Assembly: GCA_045594065.1 (NCBI GenBank)
Contig: JAZNXU010000017.1
Coordinates: 1-64,000 of the forward strand
Direction of reading: 5' to 3'
DNA length: 64,000 bases
DNA from: SIG565 sp045594065
GTDB taxonomy: Bacteria > Bacillota > Clostridia > Oscillospirales > Acutalibacteraceae
In this document: positions 24,567-32,497 of the stretch, piece after piece
How positions within the stretch are numbered: position 1 is the first letter of the stretch
How the letters are laid out: each line of letters starts with the position of its first letter
Notes under the pieces: model-generated
Databases searched by the model: none
What the model was told of the DNA's origin: nothing
Seen by the model: only the letters and a program-made list of their open reading frames with translations
Translations under genes and position numbers: made by a program

Positions 24567-24597
24567 AAGCCCCGAAAGTTAAATGCTTTCGGGGCTT
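24567..24597. terminator. bidirectional terminator
   Basis: AAGCCCCGAAAG (24567-24578) pairs with CTTTCGGGGCTT (24586-24597), between TraX and the convergent gpmI. Confidence 0.88.
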
Positions 24598-24602
24598 AAT
24601 TG

Positions 24603-26117
24603 CTATTCAATTATTGATTTTCCTGTCATCTCAGGTGGTTGAGGTAGTCCCATAACCTTAAGCATTGAGGGAACAATATCAGCAAGTCTGCCGCCCTCAC
24701 GAAGTGTGCAATCATAACCTACAACGCAGAACGGAACAGGGTTAGTGGTGTGAGGAGTAAAGGGATTTCCGTCTTCACCCACCATACAGTCGGCATTGCC
24801 ATGGTCGGCAGTTATAAACACAACGCCGCCCATTTTAAGGGTAGATGCTACAACATCACCAACGCAGGTATCAACTGCTTCAACGGCTGCTACGGCAGCA
24901 TCAAACACACCTGTGTGACCTACCATATCGCAGTTGGCAAAGTTAAGCACTACGGCATCATACTTGCCTGACTCGATTTCTTTACATACAGCATCACGCA
25001 CTGGATATGCGCTCATTTCGGGCTGCAGGTCAAAGGTGGGAACATCGGGTGACTGAATAAGAATTCTGTCTTCACCCTCGAAGGTTTTTTCCTCGCCGCC
25101 GTTAAAGAAGAATGTAACATGTGCATACTTCTGTGTTTCGGCAATTCTCAGCTGTGTCATATGCTTGCTGGCGAGATATTCACCGAAGGTCATTTTGAGC
25201 TCTTCCGGCGGGAAAGCAACCGATACATTCGGCATAGTTTCATCATACTGAGTCATACAAACATAATTTACGGGGAAGTAACCGTTACGGCGAACAAAGC
25301 CGTCAAAATCAGGGTCAACAAAGGTGCGTGTAAACTGACGCGCTCTGTCAGGACGGAAGTTAAAGGAAACAATACTGTCATTTTCCTTAATGGTGCCCTC
25401 TTTATTAACAACGGTAGGAACGATGAATTCATCGGTAACCTCATCTGAATAGGATTTCTCCATAGCGTCTACGGCATCAGGGTTAATATTTCCCTCACCA
25501 TACACCATAGCGGCATACGCTTTTTCAACTCTATCCCAAGCGAAGTCACGGTCCATAGCATAGTATCTGCCGCAAATTGTAGCAATTTTGCCCACGCCGA
25601 TTTTCTCCATCTCAGCCTGTAAATCGCGGATAAAGCCGACACCTGAGGTAGTGGAAACATCGCGTCCGTCCATAAGGCAGTGAACATAAACCTTTGTAAG
25701 TCCGCTTAACTTTGCCATTTTAAGAAGTCCGTAAAGGTGGTCGATGTGGCTGTGAACGCCGCCATCAGATAAAAGACCTATTAAATGGAGTGCCGAATTA
25801 TTGGTTTTGCAGTTGTCAATTGCGTTTTTAAGAGCGGCAATGTTATAAAAATCGCCGTCCTCAATAGATTTAGAAATCTTTACAAGCATCTGGTAAACAA
25901 CACGACCTGCACCGATATTGGTGTGGCCAACCTCGCTGTTACCCATCTGACCGTCGGGCAGACCAACATCAAGTCCCGAAGCACCTATGGTTGTAAAGGG
26001 GTTTTCGCTGAAAAATTTTGTAAGATTAGGGGTTTTAGCGGCGTGAATGGCGTTGCCCTCAGTAACTTCACGAATGCCGAAACCGTCCATAATACATAAA
26101 ACAACAGGTTTTTTCAT
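24603..26117 (-). CDS. gpmI: 2,3-bisphosphoglycerate-independent phosphoglycerate mutase
   Basis: Mn-dependent glycolytic enzyme, 504 residues, interconverting 3- and 2-phosphoglycerate. The alkaline-phosphatase-like domain starts with CIMDGFGIRE. The phosphoserine is in GQMGNSEVGHTNIGAGRV (about 57-74). Substrate-binding HSHIDHL and DGRDV segments follow, and the C-terminal metal site includes NFANCDMVGHTG and TADHGNAD. The start follows AAGGAGAA. It lies 15 bases after tpiA in the pgk-tpiA-gpmI operon. Confidence 0.96.
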   Translation of the reverse strand: MKKPVVLCIMDGFGIREVTEGNAIHAAKTPNLTKFFSENPFTTIGASGLDVGLPDGQMGNSEVGHTNIGAGRVVYQMLVKISKSIEDGDFYNIAALKNAIDNCKTNNSALHLIGLLSDGGVHSHIDHLYGLLKMAKLSGLTKVYVHCLMDGRDVSTTSGVGFIRDLQAEMEKIGVGKIATICGRYYAMDRDFAWDRVEKAYAAMVYGEGNINPDAVDAMEKSYSDEVTDEFIVPTVVNKEGTIKENDSIVSFNFRPDRARQFTRTFVDPDFDGFVRRNGYFPVNYVCMTQYDETMPNVSVAFPPEELKMTFGEYLASKHMTQLRIAETQKYAHVTFFFNGGEEKTFEGEDRILIQSPDVPTFDLQPEMSAYPVRDAVCKEIESGKYDAVVLNFANCDMVGHTGVFDAAVAAVEAVDTCVGDVVASTLKMGGVVFITADHGNADCMVGEDGNPFTPHTTNPVPFCVVGYDCTLREGGRLADIVPSMLKVMGLPQPPEMTGKSIIE

Positions 26118-26132
26118 TATCTGAATTTCTCC

Positions 26133-26900
26133 TTACTTAGAAGCGGCTTTAACAATGATAGAGAAGTCCTCAGCCTTAAGTGAAGCGCCGCCGATAAGAC
26201 CGCCGTCAACATTAACCTTAGCTACTAATTCGTCGGCATTTTTAGCGTTCATAGAGCCACCGTACTGAACGGTAACGGTCTCGGCAATATCCTTGCCGTA
26301 AACCTCAGCTATAGCCTCTCGAACATAGCCGTTGCCCTCGTCAGCCTGTTCGGCAGTAGCGGTAACGCCTGTGCCGATTGCCCAAACGGGCTCGTAAGCG
26401 ATAATGATATTCTTTAACTGTTCTTTACTTACATTTGTAAGAGCCATTTTGGTCTGGTATTTAAGAAGAGTCTCGGTGTAGCCGAGCTCTCTTTGCTCGA
26501 GTGTTTCACCAACGCAAACGATAGCGGTAAGACCTGCGTTTACGGCAGCCAGTGTGCGAAGATTTACGGTCTGGTCGGTTTCACCGAAGTACTGTCTGCG
26601 CTCAGAGTGACCGATTACAACATACTCAACACCGCTAGAAACGAGCATTTCGGCAGAAATTTCACCTGTGTATGCGCCTGATGCCTTAAAGTGAACATTC
26701 TCGGCACCGATTTTAATGTTGGAGCCTTTAGCTGCCTCAACAGCTGCAGCAATATCAATAAAGGGTACGCAAAGAACTACATCGCAGGAAGCGTCTTTAA
26801 CTAAGGGCTTCATTTCGTTTATAAGAGCGGTAGTCTGTGCGGGAGTATTGTTCATTTTCCAGTTGCCTGCTATAACGGCTTTTCTTAAATTCTTGTTCAT
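26133..26900 (-). CDS. tpiA: triosephosphate isomerase
   Basis: A 255-residue TIM barrel that interconverts dihydroxyacetone phosphate and glyceraldehyde-3-phosphate. AGNWKMN carries the catalytic Lys near residue 14. IGHSERRQYFGE carries the electrophile His near 98. AYEPVWAIGTG carries the catalytic Glu and loop 6 near 170. YGGSMNAKNA and GGLIGGASL form the phosphate site. The start follows AAGGAGAATT. The middle gene of the glycolytic operon, separated from pgk by a short inverted repeat. Confidence 0.97.
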   Translation of the reverse strand: MNKNLRKAVIAGNWKMNNTPAQTTALINEMKPLVKDASCDVVLCVPFIDIAAAVEAAKGSNIKIGAENVHFKASGAYTGEISAEMLVSSGVEYVVIGHSERRQYFGETDQTVNLRTLAAVNAGLTAIVCVGETLEQRELGYTETLLKYQTKMALTNVSKEQLKNIIIAYEPVWAIGTGVTATAEQADEGNGYVREAIAEVYGKDIAETVTVQYGGSMNAKNADELVAKVNVDGGLIGGASLKAEDFSIIVKAASK

Positions 26901-26928
26901 TTTAATTCTCCTTTTAAATTACATAAAT

Positions 26929-26961
26929 GTAGGGGTCGATGCCAAGAGCCTCGCCCCTACA
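26929..26961. repeat. short inverted repeat between pgk and tpiA
   Basis: TGTAGGGG (26929-26936) and CCCCTACA (26954-26961) flank a partly complementary centre. It would form a hairpin in the pgk-tpiA mRNA. It resembles small dispersed palindromes of gut Clostridia, and no second copy was noticed here. Confidence 0.6.
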
Positions 26962-26975
26962 AAATCTATAGTTAA

Positions 26976-28280
26976 TTATTTCTCATTAAGTGCTGCAATA
27001 CCGGGAAGTACCTTGCCCTCTAAGAACTCGAGAGAAGCACCGCCACCGGTAGAAATGTGTGTCATCTTATCAGCATAGCCAAGCTTTTGAACAGCTGCTG
27101 CAGAGTCGCCTCCGCCGATAATGGAGATAGCGCCCGACTCAGCTACTGCACGAGCTACAGATTCTGTACCCGAAGCAAAGTTTTTCCACTCAGATACACC
27201 CATCGGTCCGTTCCAAATAACAGTTCCTGCATCCTTAACAGCGTTGGCAAATAAAACCTCTGTCTTAGGTCCAATATCAAGACCCATCTTGTCTTCAGGA
27301 ATAGAATCGGAATCAACAATAGATACATCGGTGTTCTCATCATACGCAGAACCTAAACGGTTATCGATGGGGAGTAAGAATTTAACGCCCTTTTCATCTG
27401 CTTTCTTTATAAGCGAAGCGGCAAGTTCAATTTTATCCTCTTCGCAAAGAGAGATACCAACATTGTAGCCCTTAGCGCGGAAGAATGTGTAAGCCATACC
27501 GCCGCCTATAATAAGTGTGTCAACCTTATCAATAAGGTTTTCAATTACGCCGATTTTATCAGATACCTTAGCACCGCCCAGAACCGCAACAAAGGGACGC
27601 TTAGGATTAGCAAGAGCGCCACCCATAACGCTGATTTCGGTTTCAATAAGGTAGCCGCAAACAGCAGGTAAATAATCGGCAACACCTGTAGTAGAAGCGT
27701 GAGCGCGGTGAGCAGTACCGAAAGCATCGTTAACAAAGATTTCAGCTAACGACGCAAGCTCTTTTGCAAAAGAGGGGTCGTTCTTGGTTTCTCTTGCATC
27801 GAAACGAACATTTTCAATTAAAACAGCCTTGCCGTTTGTAAGAGCAGCAACCTTTTTCTTAGCGCATTCGCCGATAATATCGCAAGCAAAATCAACAGTG
27901 CCGTCGCCGAGTAATTCATTAAGTCTGTCAGCAACGGGCTTTAAAGTGAATGCCTTAGCATCGTTTTCCTTAGCCTTTGCTAAATATTCAGCGGTAGCAG
28001 CTGCACGCTCGTTTTCGGGTAAAGCTTCAACAGCCTTTTTCTCTTTCTTGGAAAGACCGAAGCCCTCTGTGAAAATGTTGTGGGGCTTGCCCATATGAGA
28101 GCAAAGAATAACCTGAGCGCCGTTATCAAGCAAATACTTAATTGTCGGTAATGCTCCGATAATTCTCTTGTCACTGGTGATTTTGCCGTCTTTCATCGGA
28201 ACATTAAAGTCACAGCGAACAAGAACCTTTTTGCCAGATACTTCAATATCCTCAATAGTCTTTTTGTTAAGTGCGTTCAT
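26976..28280 (-). CDS. pgk: phosphoglycerate kinase
   Basis: Glycolytic kinase making ATP from 1,3-bisphosphoglycerate. The N terminus has VLVRCDFNVPMKDG with the substrate-binding residues. GTAHRAHASTTGVADYLPAVCGYL is in the middle, LGGAKVSDKIGVI follows, and the C-terminal GGGDSAAAVQKLG and STGGGASLEFLEG form the nucleotide site. At 434 residues it is about 35 longer than most bacterial enzymes. The extra length lies around residues 75-115 (FGLSKKEKKAVEALPENE onward), an insertion seen in some Clostridia. First gene of the glycolytic operon. Confidence 0.96.
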   Translation of the reverse strand: MNALNKKTIEDIEVSGKKVLVRCDFNVPMKDGKITSDKRIIGALPTIKYLLDNGAQVILCSHMGKPHNIFTEGFGLSKKEKKAVEALPENERAAATAEYLAKAKENDAKAFTLKPVADRLNELLGDGTVDFACDIIGECAKKKVAALTNGKAVLIENVRFDARETKNDPSFAKELASLAEIFVNDAFGTAHRAHASTTGVADYLPAVCGYLIETEISVMGGALANPKRPFVAVLGGAKVSDKIGVIENLIDKVDTLIIGGGMAYTFFRAKGYNVGISLCEEDKIELAASLIKKADEKGVKFLLPIDNRLGSAYDENTDVSIVDSDSIPEDKMGLDIGPKTEVLFANAVKDAGTVIWNGPMGVSEWKNFASGTESVARAVAESGAISIIGGGDSAAAVQKLGYADKMTHISTGGGASLEFLEGKVLPGIAALNEK

Positions 28281-28324
28281 TTAAAGTACATCCTTTCGAG
28301 TGTATTTATATTTGATATAGTATT

Positions 28325-28352
28325 ATTGTACCACAAATTGTAAAAATTTCAA
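28325..28352 (-). promoter_or_regulatory. promoter of pgk-tpiA-gpmI
   Basis: On the minus strand: TTGAAA (28352-28347), 16 bases, TACAAT (28330-28325) with TG one base upstream, an extended -10. Confidence 0.72.
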
Positions 28353-28381
28353 TATTTTTATTTGATAATCTTTTAACGAGC

Positions 28382-28876
28382 CTACCATTTATAGTTGTGC
28401 AATTCTCCTAAATTCTGTAAAGCGGGATAATCCCATTGACGCAGCACCTCATAAACACCGATTGCTACCGAGTTCGAAAGGTTAAGGCTTCGCGCGTCGT
28501 CAATCATAGGAATGCGCACACATCTCTCGCGGTTGCCAAGCAATAATTCTTCGGGCAGCCCCTTAGTTTCCTTGCCGAAAAACAGGTAGCAGTTATCGGG
28601 GTAGGTAATATCGCTGTGCGTGTTTAGCGCCTTGGTGGTAAAAAAGAAGAATTCGCCTTTGTTTTTCTGGAAAAACTCGTCTATATTTTCATAATAGGTA
28701 ATGTCAAGTAGGTGCCAATAGTCAAGTCCAGCCCTCTTTAATTTTTTATCGTCAATCTTAAAGCCCATAGGACCTACAAGATGAAGTCGTGCCCCCGTAG
28801 CGGCACAGGTACGCGCAACATTGCCCGTATTTTGCGGAATTTCGGGCTCGACCATTACAATATTTACAGTTGCCAT
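28382..28876 (-). CDS. trmL: tRNA (cytidine/uridine-34 2'-O)-methyltransferase
   Basis: SPOUT-fold methyltransferase of 164 residues that modifies the wobble base of tRNA-Leu isoacceptors. The N terminus IVMVEPEIPQNTGNVARTCAATG is the classic TrmL/YibK opening. KRAGLDYW, the LFFGKETKGLP knot strand and VRIPMIDDARSLNLSNSVAI complete the SAM-binding knot. The length is normal (150-165). It is transcribed alone from a consensus promoter that shares its -35 with the divergent membrane-protein promoter. Confidence 0.95.
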   Translation of the reverse strand: MATVNIVMVEPEIPQNTGNVARTCAATGARLHLVGPMGFKIDDKKLKRAGLDYWHLLDITYYENIDEFFQKNKGEFFFFTTKALNTHSDITYPDNCYLFFGKETKGLPEELLLGNRERCVRIPMIDDARSLNLSNSVAIGVYEVLRQWDYPALQNLGELHNYKW

Positions 28877-28898
28877 TTTAATTCACTCCCCAAAAATA

Positions 28899-28927
28899 AT
28901 TATGCTTTATAAATTTTGCCTTGTCAA
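28899..28927 (-). promoter_or_regulatory. trmL promoter
   Basis: On the minus strand: TTGACA (28927-28922), 17 bases, CATAAT (28904-28899). The -35 hexamer overlaps the -35 of the divergent promoter at 28921-28926. Confidence 0.82.
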
Positions 28928-28949
28928 GAGTAACATTTAAATGTATAAT
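28921..28949 (+). promoter_or_regulatory. promoter of the membrane protein gene at 28969
   Basis: TTGTCA (28921-28926), 17 bases, TATAAT (28944-28949), 19 bases before the start codon. Confidence 0.82.
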
Positions 28950-28968
28950 GTTTAAGAGGTGTAATTTA

Positions 28969-29571
28969 ATGAAGAAAAACGAATTTTTGGAATATGTGCA
29001 TCTATACCACAGAAAAAATTTTATTACATATCATAAAACAAGTGAAAAGCTGTATAAATGGCTCAAAGCAATATACATATTAGCTTTTATTTATCAGTTT
29101 TTTATAAACCTTGTTTTAATATGGAATATGGTGGTAGTGCCAAGTCACAGACCGTTGGAATCGAATATTCTTACCAACACTATTATAGCCACAGCGCTGT
29201 TGGCAGTGGCATTTGTAATTATGTTTTTTAAGTTGGGAATTTTTTCTTTCGCTCTTAATGTTATATCGGTAATTTTTGAAATGACACTTATGGTACCGGG
29301 ACTTATTTTGACTTCAGGTGCGGTAGATGTAAGCGGTGCGTTTTATTGGCAGTACGCCATTCCTATGACGATTATTCTAATACTGAGCTTATGGATGGGC
29401 ATTATTGCCACCCGCGAGTGGTACATTGTAAGGCGCGATGCCAAACTGCTTGATAATGCGCTTTACGAAGAGTTTGGTGAAGAGTACAGTTCGCTGACAC
29501 CCAAGCAGATAAAGCATTTTGTTAATACTTATGACCCATATACCCAAAAGGAAACCGGAATCCCCGTTTAA
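28969..29571 (+). CDS. hypothetical integral membrane protein
   Basis: A 200-residue protein with four hydrophobic segments (about 32-55, 75-98, 100-125 and 135-155) and charged cytoplasmic-looking ends. The N terminus (KKNEFLEYVHLYHRKNF) and the C-terminal EEFGEEYSSLTPKQIKHF tail are hydrophilic. I do not recognise the family. ATG 28969 is chosen because AAGAGGTG lies upstream; a longer frame would begin inside the promoter. The stop codon lies in the loop of the terminator that follows. It appears monocistronic. Confidence 0.7.
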   Translation: MKKNEFLEYVHLYHRKNFITYHKTSEKLYKWLKAIYILAFIYQFFINLVLIWNMVVVPSHRPLESNILTNTIIATALLAVAFVIMFFKLGIFSFALNVISVIFEMTLMVPGLILTSGAVDVSGAFYWQYAIPMTIILILSLWMGIIATREWYIVRRDAKLLDNALYEEFGEEYSSLTPKQIKHFVNTYDPYTQKETGIPV

Positions 29572-29585
29572 CGGGGATTTTTTTA
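29559..29585 (+). terminator. terminator overlapping the stop codon
   Basis: AATCCCCG (29559-29566) pairs with CGGGGATT (29572-29579), followed by a run of T. The TAA of the membrane protein gene is in the loop. Confidence 0.85.
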
Positions 29586-29614
29586 TTGCAAATAGTGTCG
29601 AAATATAGTAAAAT
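29586..29614 (+). promoter_or_regulatory. promoter of the E2-like gene
   Basis: TTGCAA (29586-29591), 17 bases, TAAAAT (29609-29614), directly after the preceding terminator. Confidence 0.75.
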
Positions 29615-29647
29615 ATATATAGATTTGAATATTGAGGAGATGAATTT

Positions 29648-30520
29648 ATGGCACTGAGAGCAGACGGCAAAAGAGTTAAAAACGCCGACCCTATGTATAC
29701 TGTAGCACCGTTTATTATGGATAAGCGTTATGATTCAATGAATATGGTTGAGCAGGATATTCCTGTAGAGCCGATACAGAAGTATATTAATGATAAGCGT
29801 AAAGAGGGTAAGAATATAAGCCATATGGCGGTAATACTTGCGGCGTATATCCGCACAATGGGCGAATTTCCATCTTTAAACCGCTTTATTGTTAATAAAC
29901 GAATTTATGCGAGAAATGAAATAGCCGTTGGAATGGTAGTGCTGCAGGGTGGCAAAATGGATAACGGCACAATGTCGAAGATGTATTTCGATTATGAAAA
30001 TACCATCGACGATGTTAATAACATAATAAACGATTATGTAAATGAAAACCGCGTGAATGCAGAGAATAACGGTACAGAAAAGCTTATTAGGTTTTTGCTG
30101 AGTGTTCCGGGTGTTCTGCCTGTGGGTGTGGCGCTTTTTAAGTTTCTTGACCGCCACGGACTTTTGCCAAAGGCTATAATTGATGCGAGCCCTTTCCATA
30201 CAAGTCTTGTAATTTCTAACCTTGCATCTATTCGCACCAATCATATTTTCCACCATGTATACGAATTCGGTACAACAGGAATTTTAATTACAATGGGTAA
30301 CTCACGCGAGGTGCCAAAGCGTAAGGGTGGCGAAATTATTCACGAAAAATGCATTCCCTTAGGCGTTGTTATGGACGAGCGCATTTGCTCGGGCAGTTAT
30401 TTCGCGCTTGCATTCAGAAGAATGAAGAAATACCTTGCTAATCCCGCATTACTCGAAAGCCCGCCCGAGGTGCTTAACATTGAAGTTCCGCAAAAACGGA
30501 AAAGCAAATATGCAAAATAA
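29648..30520 (+). CDS. stand-alone E2/CAT-fold protein lacking the catalytic His
   Basis: A 290-residue protein matching the catalytic domain of 2-oxoacid dehydrogenase acyltransferases (E2), with no lipoyl or subunit-binding domain. Family-like segments are ISHMAVILAAYIRTMGEFPSLN and, near the end, a region aligning with the D-H-R-x-x-D-G active site of E2 and chloramphenicol acetyltransferase. Here that site reads MDERICSG, with Glu244 where the catalytic His belongs. No E1 or E3 genes are adjacent. The protein is probably not a normal acyltransferase. It may be a binding or regulatory descendant, or may use another mechanism. ATG 29648 follows GAGGAGATG. Confidence 0.75.
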   Translation: MALRADGKRVKNADPMYTVAPFIMDKRYDSMNMVEQDIPVEPIQKYINDKRKEGKNISHMAVILAAYIRTMGEFPSLNRFIVNKRIYARNEIAVGMVVLQGGKMDNGTMSKMYFDYENTIDDVNNIINDYVNENRVNAENNGTEKLIRFLLSVPGVLPVGVALFKFLDRHGLLPKAIIDASPFHTSLVISNLASIRTNHIFHHVYEFGTTGILITMGNSREVPKRKGGEIIHEKCIPLGVVMDERICSGSYFALAFRRMKKYLANPALLESPPEVLNIEVPQKRKSKYAK

Positions 30521-30603
30521 TAAGGTAAAATTTGTAAACGCACTTGATTTTTAAGCAATATTGGTATAAACTAATTGTAGTAAATTTATTGGAGGCAAAA
30601 AAT

Positions 30604-31467
30604 ATGTTAGTTTCTGCAAAAGAAATGTTAAACAAGGCAAAAGCAGGCAAATATGCTGTAGGTCAGTTTAACATTAACAACCTTGAATGGACAAAGGCTA
30701 TTCTTCTTACCGCTCAGGAGTTAAACTCACCCGTAATTCTCGGCGTTTCCGAGGGTGCTGGCAAATATATGTGCGGCTACAAGACCGTTGTAGGTATGGT
30801 TAACGGTATGCTTGAAGAATTAAACATCACCGTTCCCGTAGCATTACATCTTGACCACGGCTCATACGAAGGCGCTAAGAAGTGCATTGAGGCAGGCTTC
30901 TCATCTGTAATGTTCGACGGTTCTCATTATCCGATTGAAGAGAATATTGAAAAGACTAAAGAGCTCGTAGCTATCTGTGATGAGTTAGGTCTTTCGCTCG
31001 AGGCTGAGGTTGGTTCCATCGGCGGCGAGGAAGACGGTGTTGTAGGTGCAGGCGAGGTTGCTGACCCGAAAGAGTGCAAAATGATTGCAGACCTCGGCGT
31101 TACAATGCTTGCTGCAGGCATCGGTAACATCCACGGTAAATATCCCGAAAATTGGGCAGGACTGAGCTTCGATACCCTCGATGATATCCAGAAGCTCACA
31201 GGTACAATGCCGCTCGTTCTTCACGGAGGTACAGGTATCCCCGCTGAAATGATACAGAAAGCAATTTCATTAGGTGTTTCTAAAATCAATGTTAACACCG
31301 AGTGCCAGCTAGCTTTCCAAGAGGCTACAAGAAAGTATGTTGAAGAGGGTAAGGATTTAGTTGGCAAGGGCTTCGACCCGAGAAAGCTGTTAGCCCCCGG
31401 TTTTGAGGCTATTAAAGCTACCGTTAAGGAGAAAATGGAACTCTTCGGCTCGGTTAATAAAGCTTAA
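30604..31467 (+). CDS. fba: class II fructose-bisphosphate aldolase
   Basis: Zinc-dependent glycolytic aldolase, 287 residues. HLDHG (H82-L-D84-H85) carries the catalytic Asp and the first zinc His. Further zinc ligands lie in EAEVGSIGGEEDG, GNIHGKYPE and LHGGTGIP. The C-terminal KINVNTECQLAF binds the phosphate. ATG 30604 is chosen because TTGGAGGC lies upstream. GTG 30544 would add 20 non-conserved residues. Monocistronic, with a strong terminator. A second, divergent class II aldolase lies at 33908, so this one is probably the glycolytic enzyme. Confidence 0.95.
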   Translation: MLVSAKEMLNKAKAGKYAVGQFNINNLEWTKAILLTAQELNSPVILGVSEGAGKYMCGYKTVVGMVNGMLEELNITVPVALHLDHGSYEGAKKCIEAGFSSVMFDGSHYPIEENIEKTKELVAICDELGLSLEAEVGSIGGEEDGVVGAGEVADPKECKMIADLGVTMLAAGIGNIHGKYPENWAGLSFDTLDDIQKLTGTMPLVLHGGTGIPAEMIQKAISLGVSKINVNTECQLAFQEATRKYVEEGKDLVGKGFDPRKLLAPGFEAIKATVKEKMELFGSVNKA

Positions 31468-31477
31468 TAATAAAATG

Positions 31478-31505
31478 AAAGCCGCTCTGCAGAGCGGCTT
31501 TTTTA
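31478..31505. terminator. terminator after fba
   Basis: GCCGCTCTG directly followed by its complement CAGAGCGGC, with flanking A and T runs, between fba and the convergent regulator gene. Confidence 0.9.
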
Positions 31506-32339
31506 TATGTAATTATTCTTTCGGTATTTAAGTGGTGGAATACCTGTTTGTTGTTTAAAAAATTTAGTAAAATAATTATAGTCTTTAATTCCTACCATAG
31601 CGCCTATTTGGGTTACAGGTAGGTCGGTTGTTATTAATAGCCTTTTGGCTTCACTTACTCTGAGTGAGGAAATATAGTTACCGATAGGCATTCTAAACCA
31701 CTTATAAGAAATATCATAGAGTCGGTTTTTAGAAATTCCAAAGGCGGTGCAGATATCTTTTACCGAAATGTTTTCCTTTATGTGTGCTTTTATATAGTCG
31801 TCAATTTGTGAAGAAATGGTATCGTAGCCGAGTTCAATATATTCAGAAAGCCATAAATATCTTGTTGCCATTTTTAAAATGTTGGCCGCGGAATCGATGT
31901 TCTTTTTGTCATAGCGTTGAAGATTATTATATGCCGTAATTAGTGCGCTGTAATTTAAATTAAGCTCCCGACTTAGTTTTTTCAAAGCAGCATCGGTAGC
32001 TTTTTTACTGTTTTCAGCAACCTGACCGAACATCATATATCCTAAAACTGTGTCTTTGAATTTTATGGGTACTGCTGTATCTAAAAGTCCTGCGTGGCAG
32101 TAGTGTGTTACAGCCTTTTCGGTTTTGGCACATTCAAGACATACCGCCTTATCGCTTAAATAGCAGCGTCGTTTTCCCTCGGGTGATGATTTTATCATTC
32201 GGCAAAAGTTTTGCATTTCTTTTGGGTGAATGCATAGCTGGTTATACTGGGCATCAAAAATAACGGTTGTAATACCTGTCAGATAATAAAAGTCGTATAA
32301 AAGTTGGTCAAGCTTTTTAATATTAAAGTTAATAAGCAT
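31503..32339 (-). CDS. PocR-AraC family transcriptional regulator
   Basis: A 278-residue regulator. The N-terminal half is a PocR-type sensory domain (LDQLLYDFYYLTGI, then the Cys cluster FCRMI, RRCYLSD, CLECAK and YCHAG, about 40-100), and VPIKFKDTVLGYMMFGQ follows. The C-terminal ~100 residues are an AraC double helix-turn-helix (ISVKDICTAFGISKNRLYDISYK and LPVTQIGAMVGIKDYNYFTKFFKQ). PocR domains bind small carbon compounds. ATG 32339 is chosen because GGGTGAA lies upstream. It is divergent from the isomerase-aldolase-kinase operon, so it probably activates that operon when its sugar is present. Confidence 0.9.
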   Translation of the reverse strand: MLINFNIKKLDQLLYDFYYLTGITTVIFDAQYNQLCIHPKEMQNFCRMIKSSPEGKRRCYLSDKAVCLECAKTEKAVTHYCHAGLLDTAVPIKFKDTVLGYMMFGQVAENSKKATDAALKKLSRELNLNYSALITAYNNLQRYDKKNIDSAANILKMATRYLWLSEYIELGYDTISSQIDDYIKAHIKENISVKDICTAFGISKNRLYDISYKWFRMPIGNYISSLRVSEAKRLLITTDLPVTQIGAMVGIKDYNYFTKFFKQQTGIPPLKYRKNNYI

Positions 32340-32387
32340 AAAATTCACCCAACTGTATTGTATCAAAAAGCAAGAGTAAATGCAATA

Positions 32388-32415
32388 AAATCTTCTCAAA
32401 TTTCGGGAAGATTTT
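32388..32415. promoter_or_regulatory. inverted repeat, candidate operator of the PocR-AraC regulator
   Basis: AAAATCTTC (32388-32396) and GAAGATTTT (32407-32415) flank a centre that itself contains the palindrome AAATTT. It lies between the divergent regulator and isomerase genes. A terminator-like role on one strand is possible. Confidence 0.5.
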
Positions 32416-32497
32416 TCTATTTTTAAGGAATGTATTTACTATAAATTAGTCTATGAAAATATTATTATAAAATTAACTTACAAAGGGAGGTTATAAA

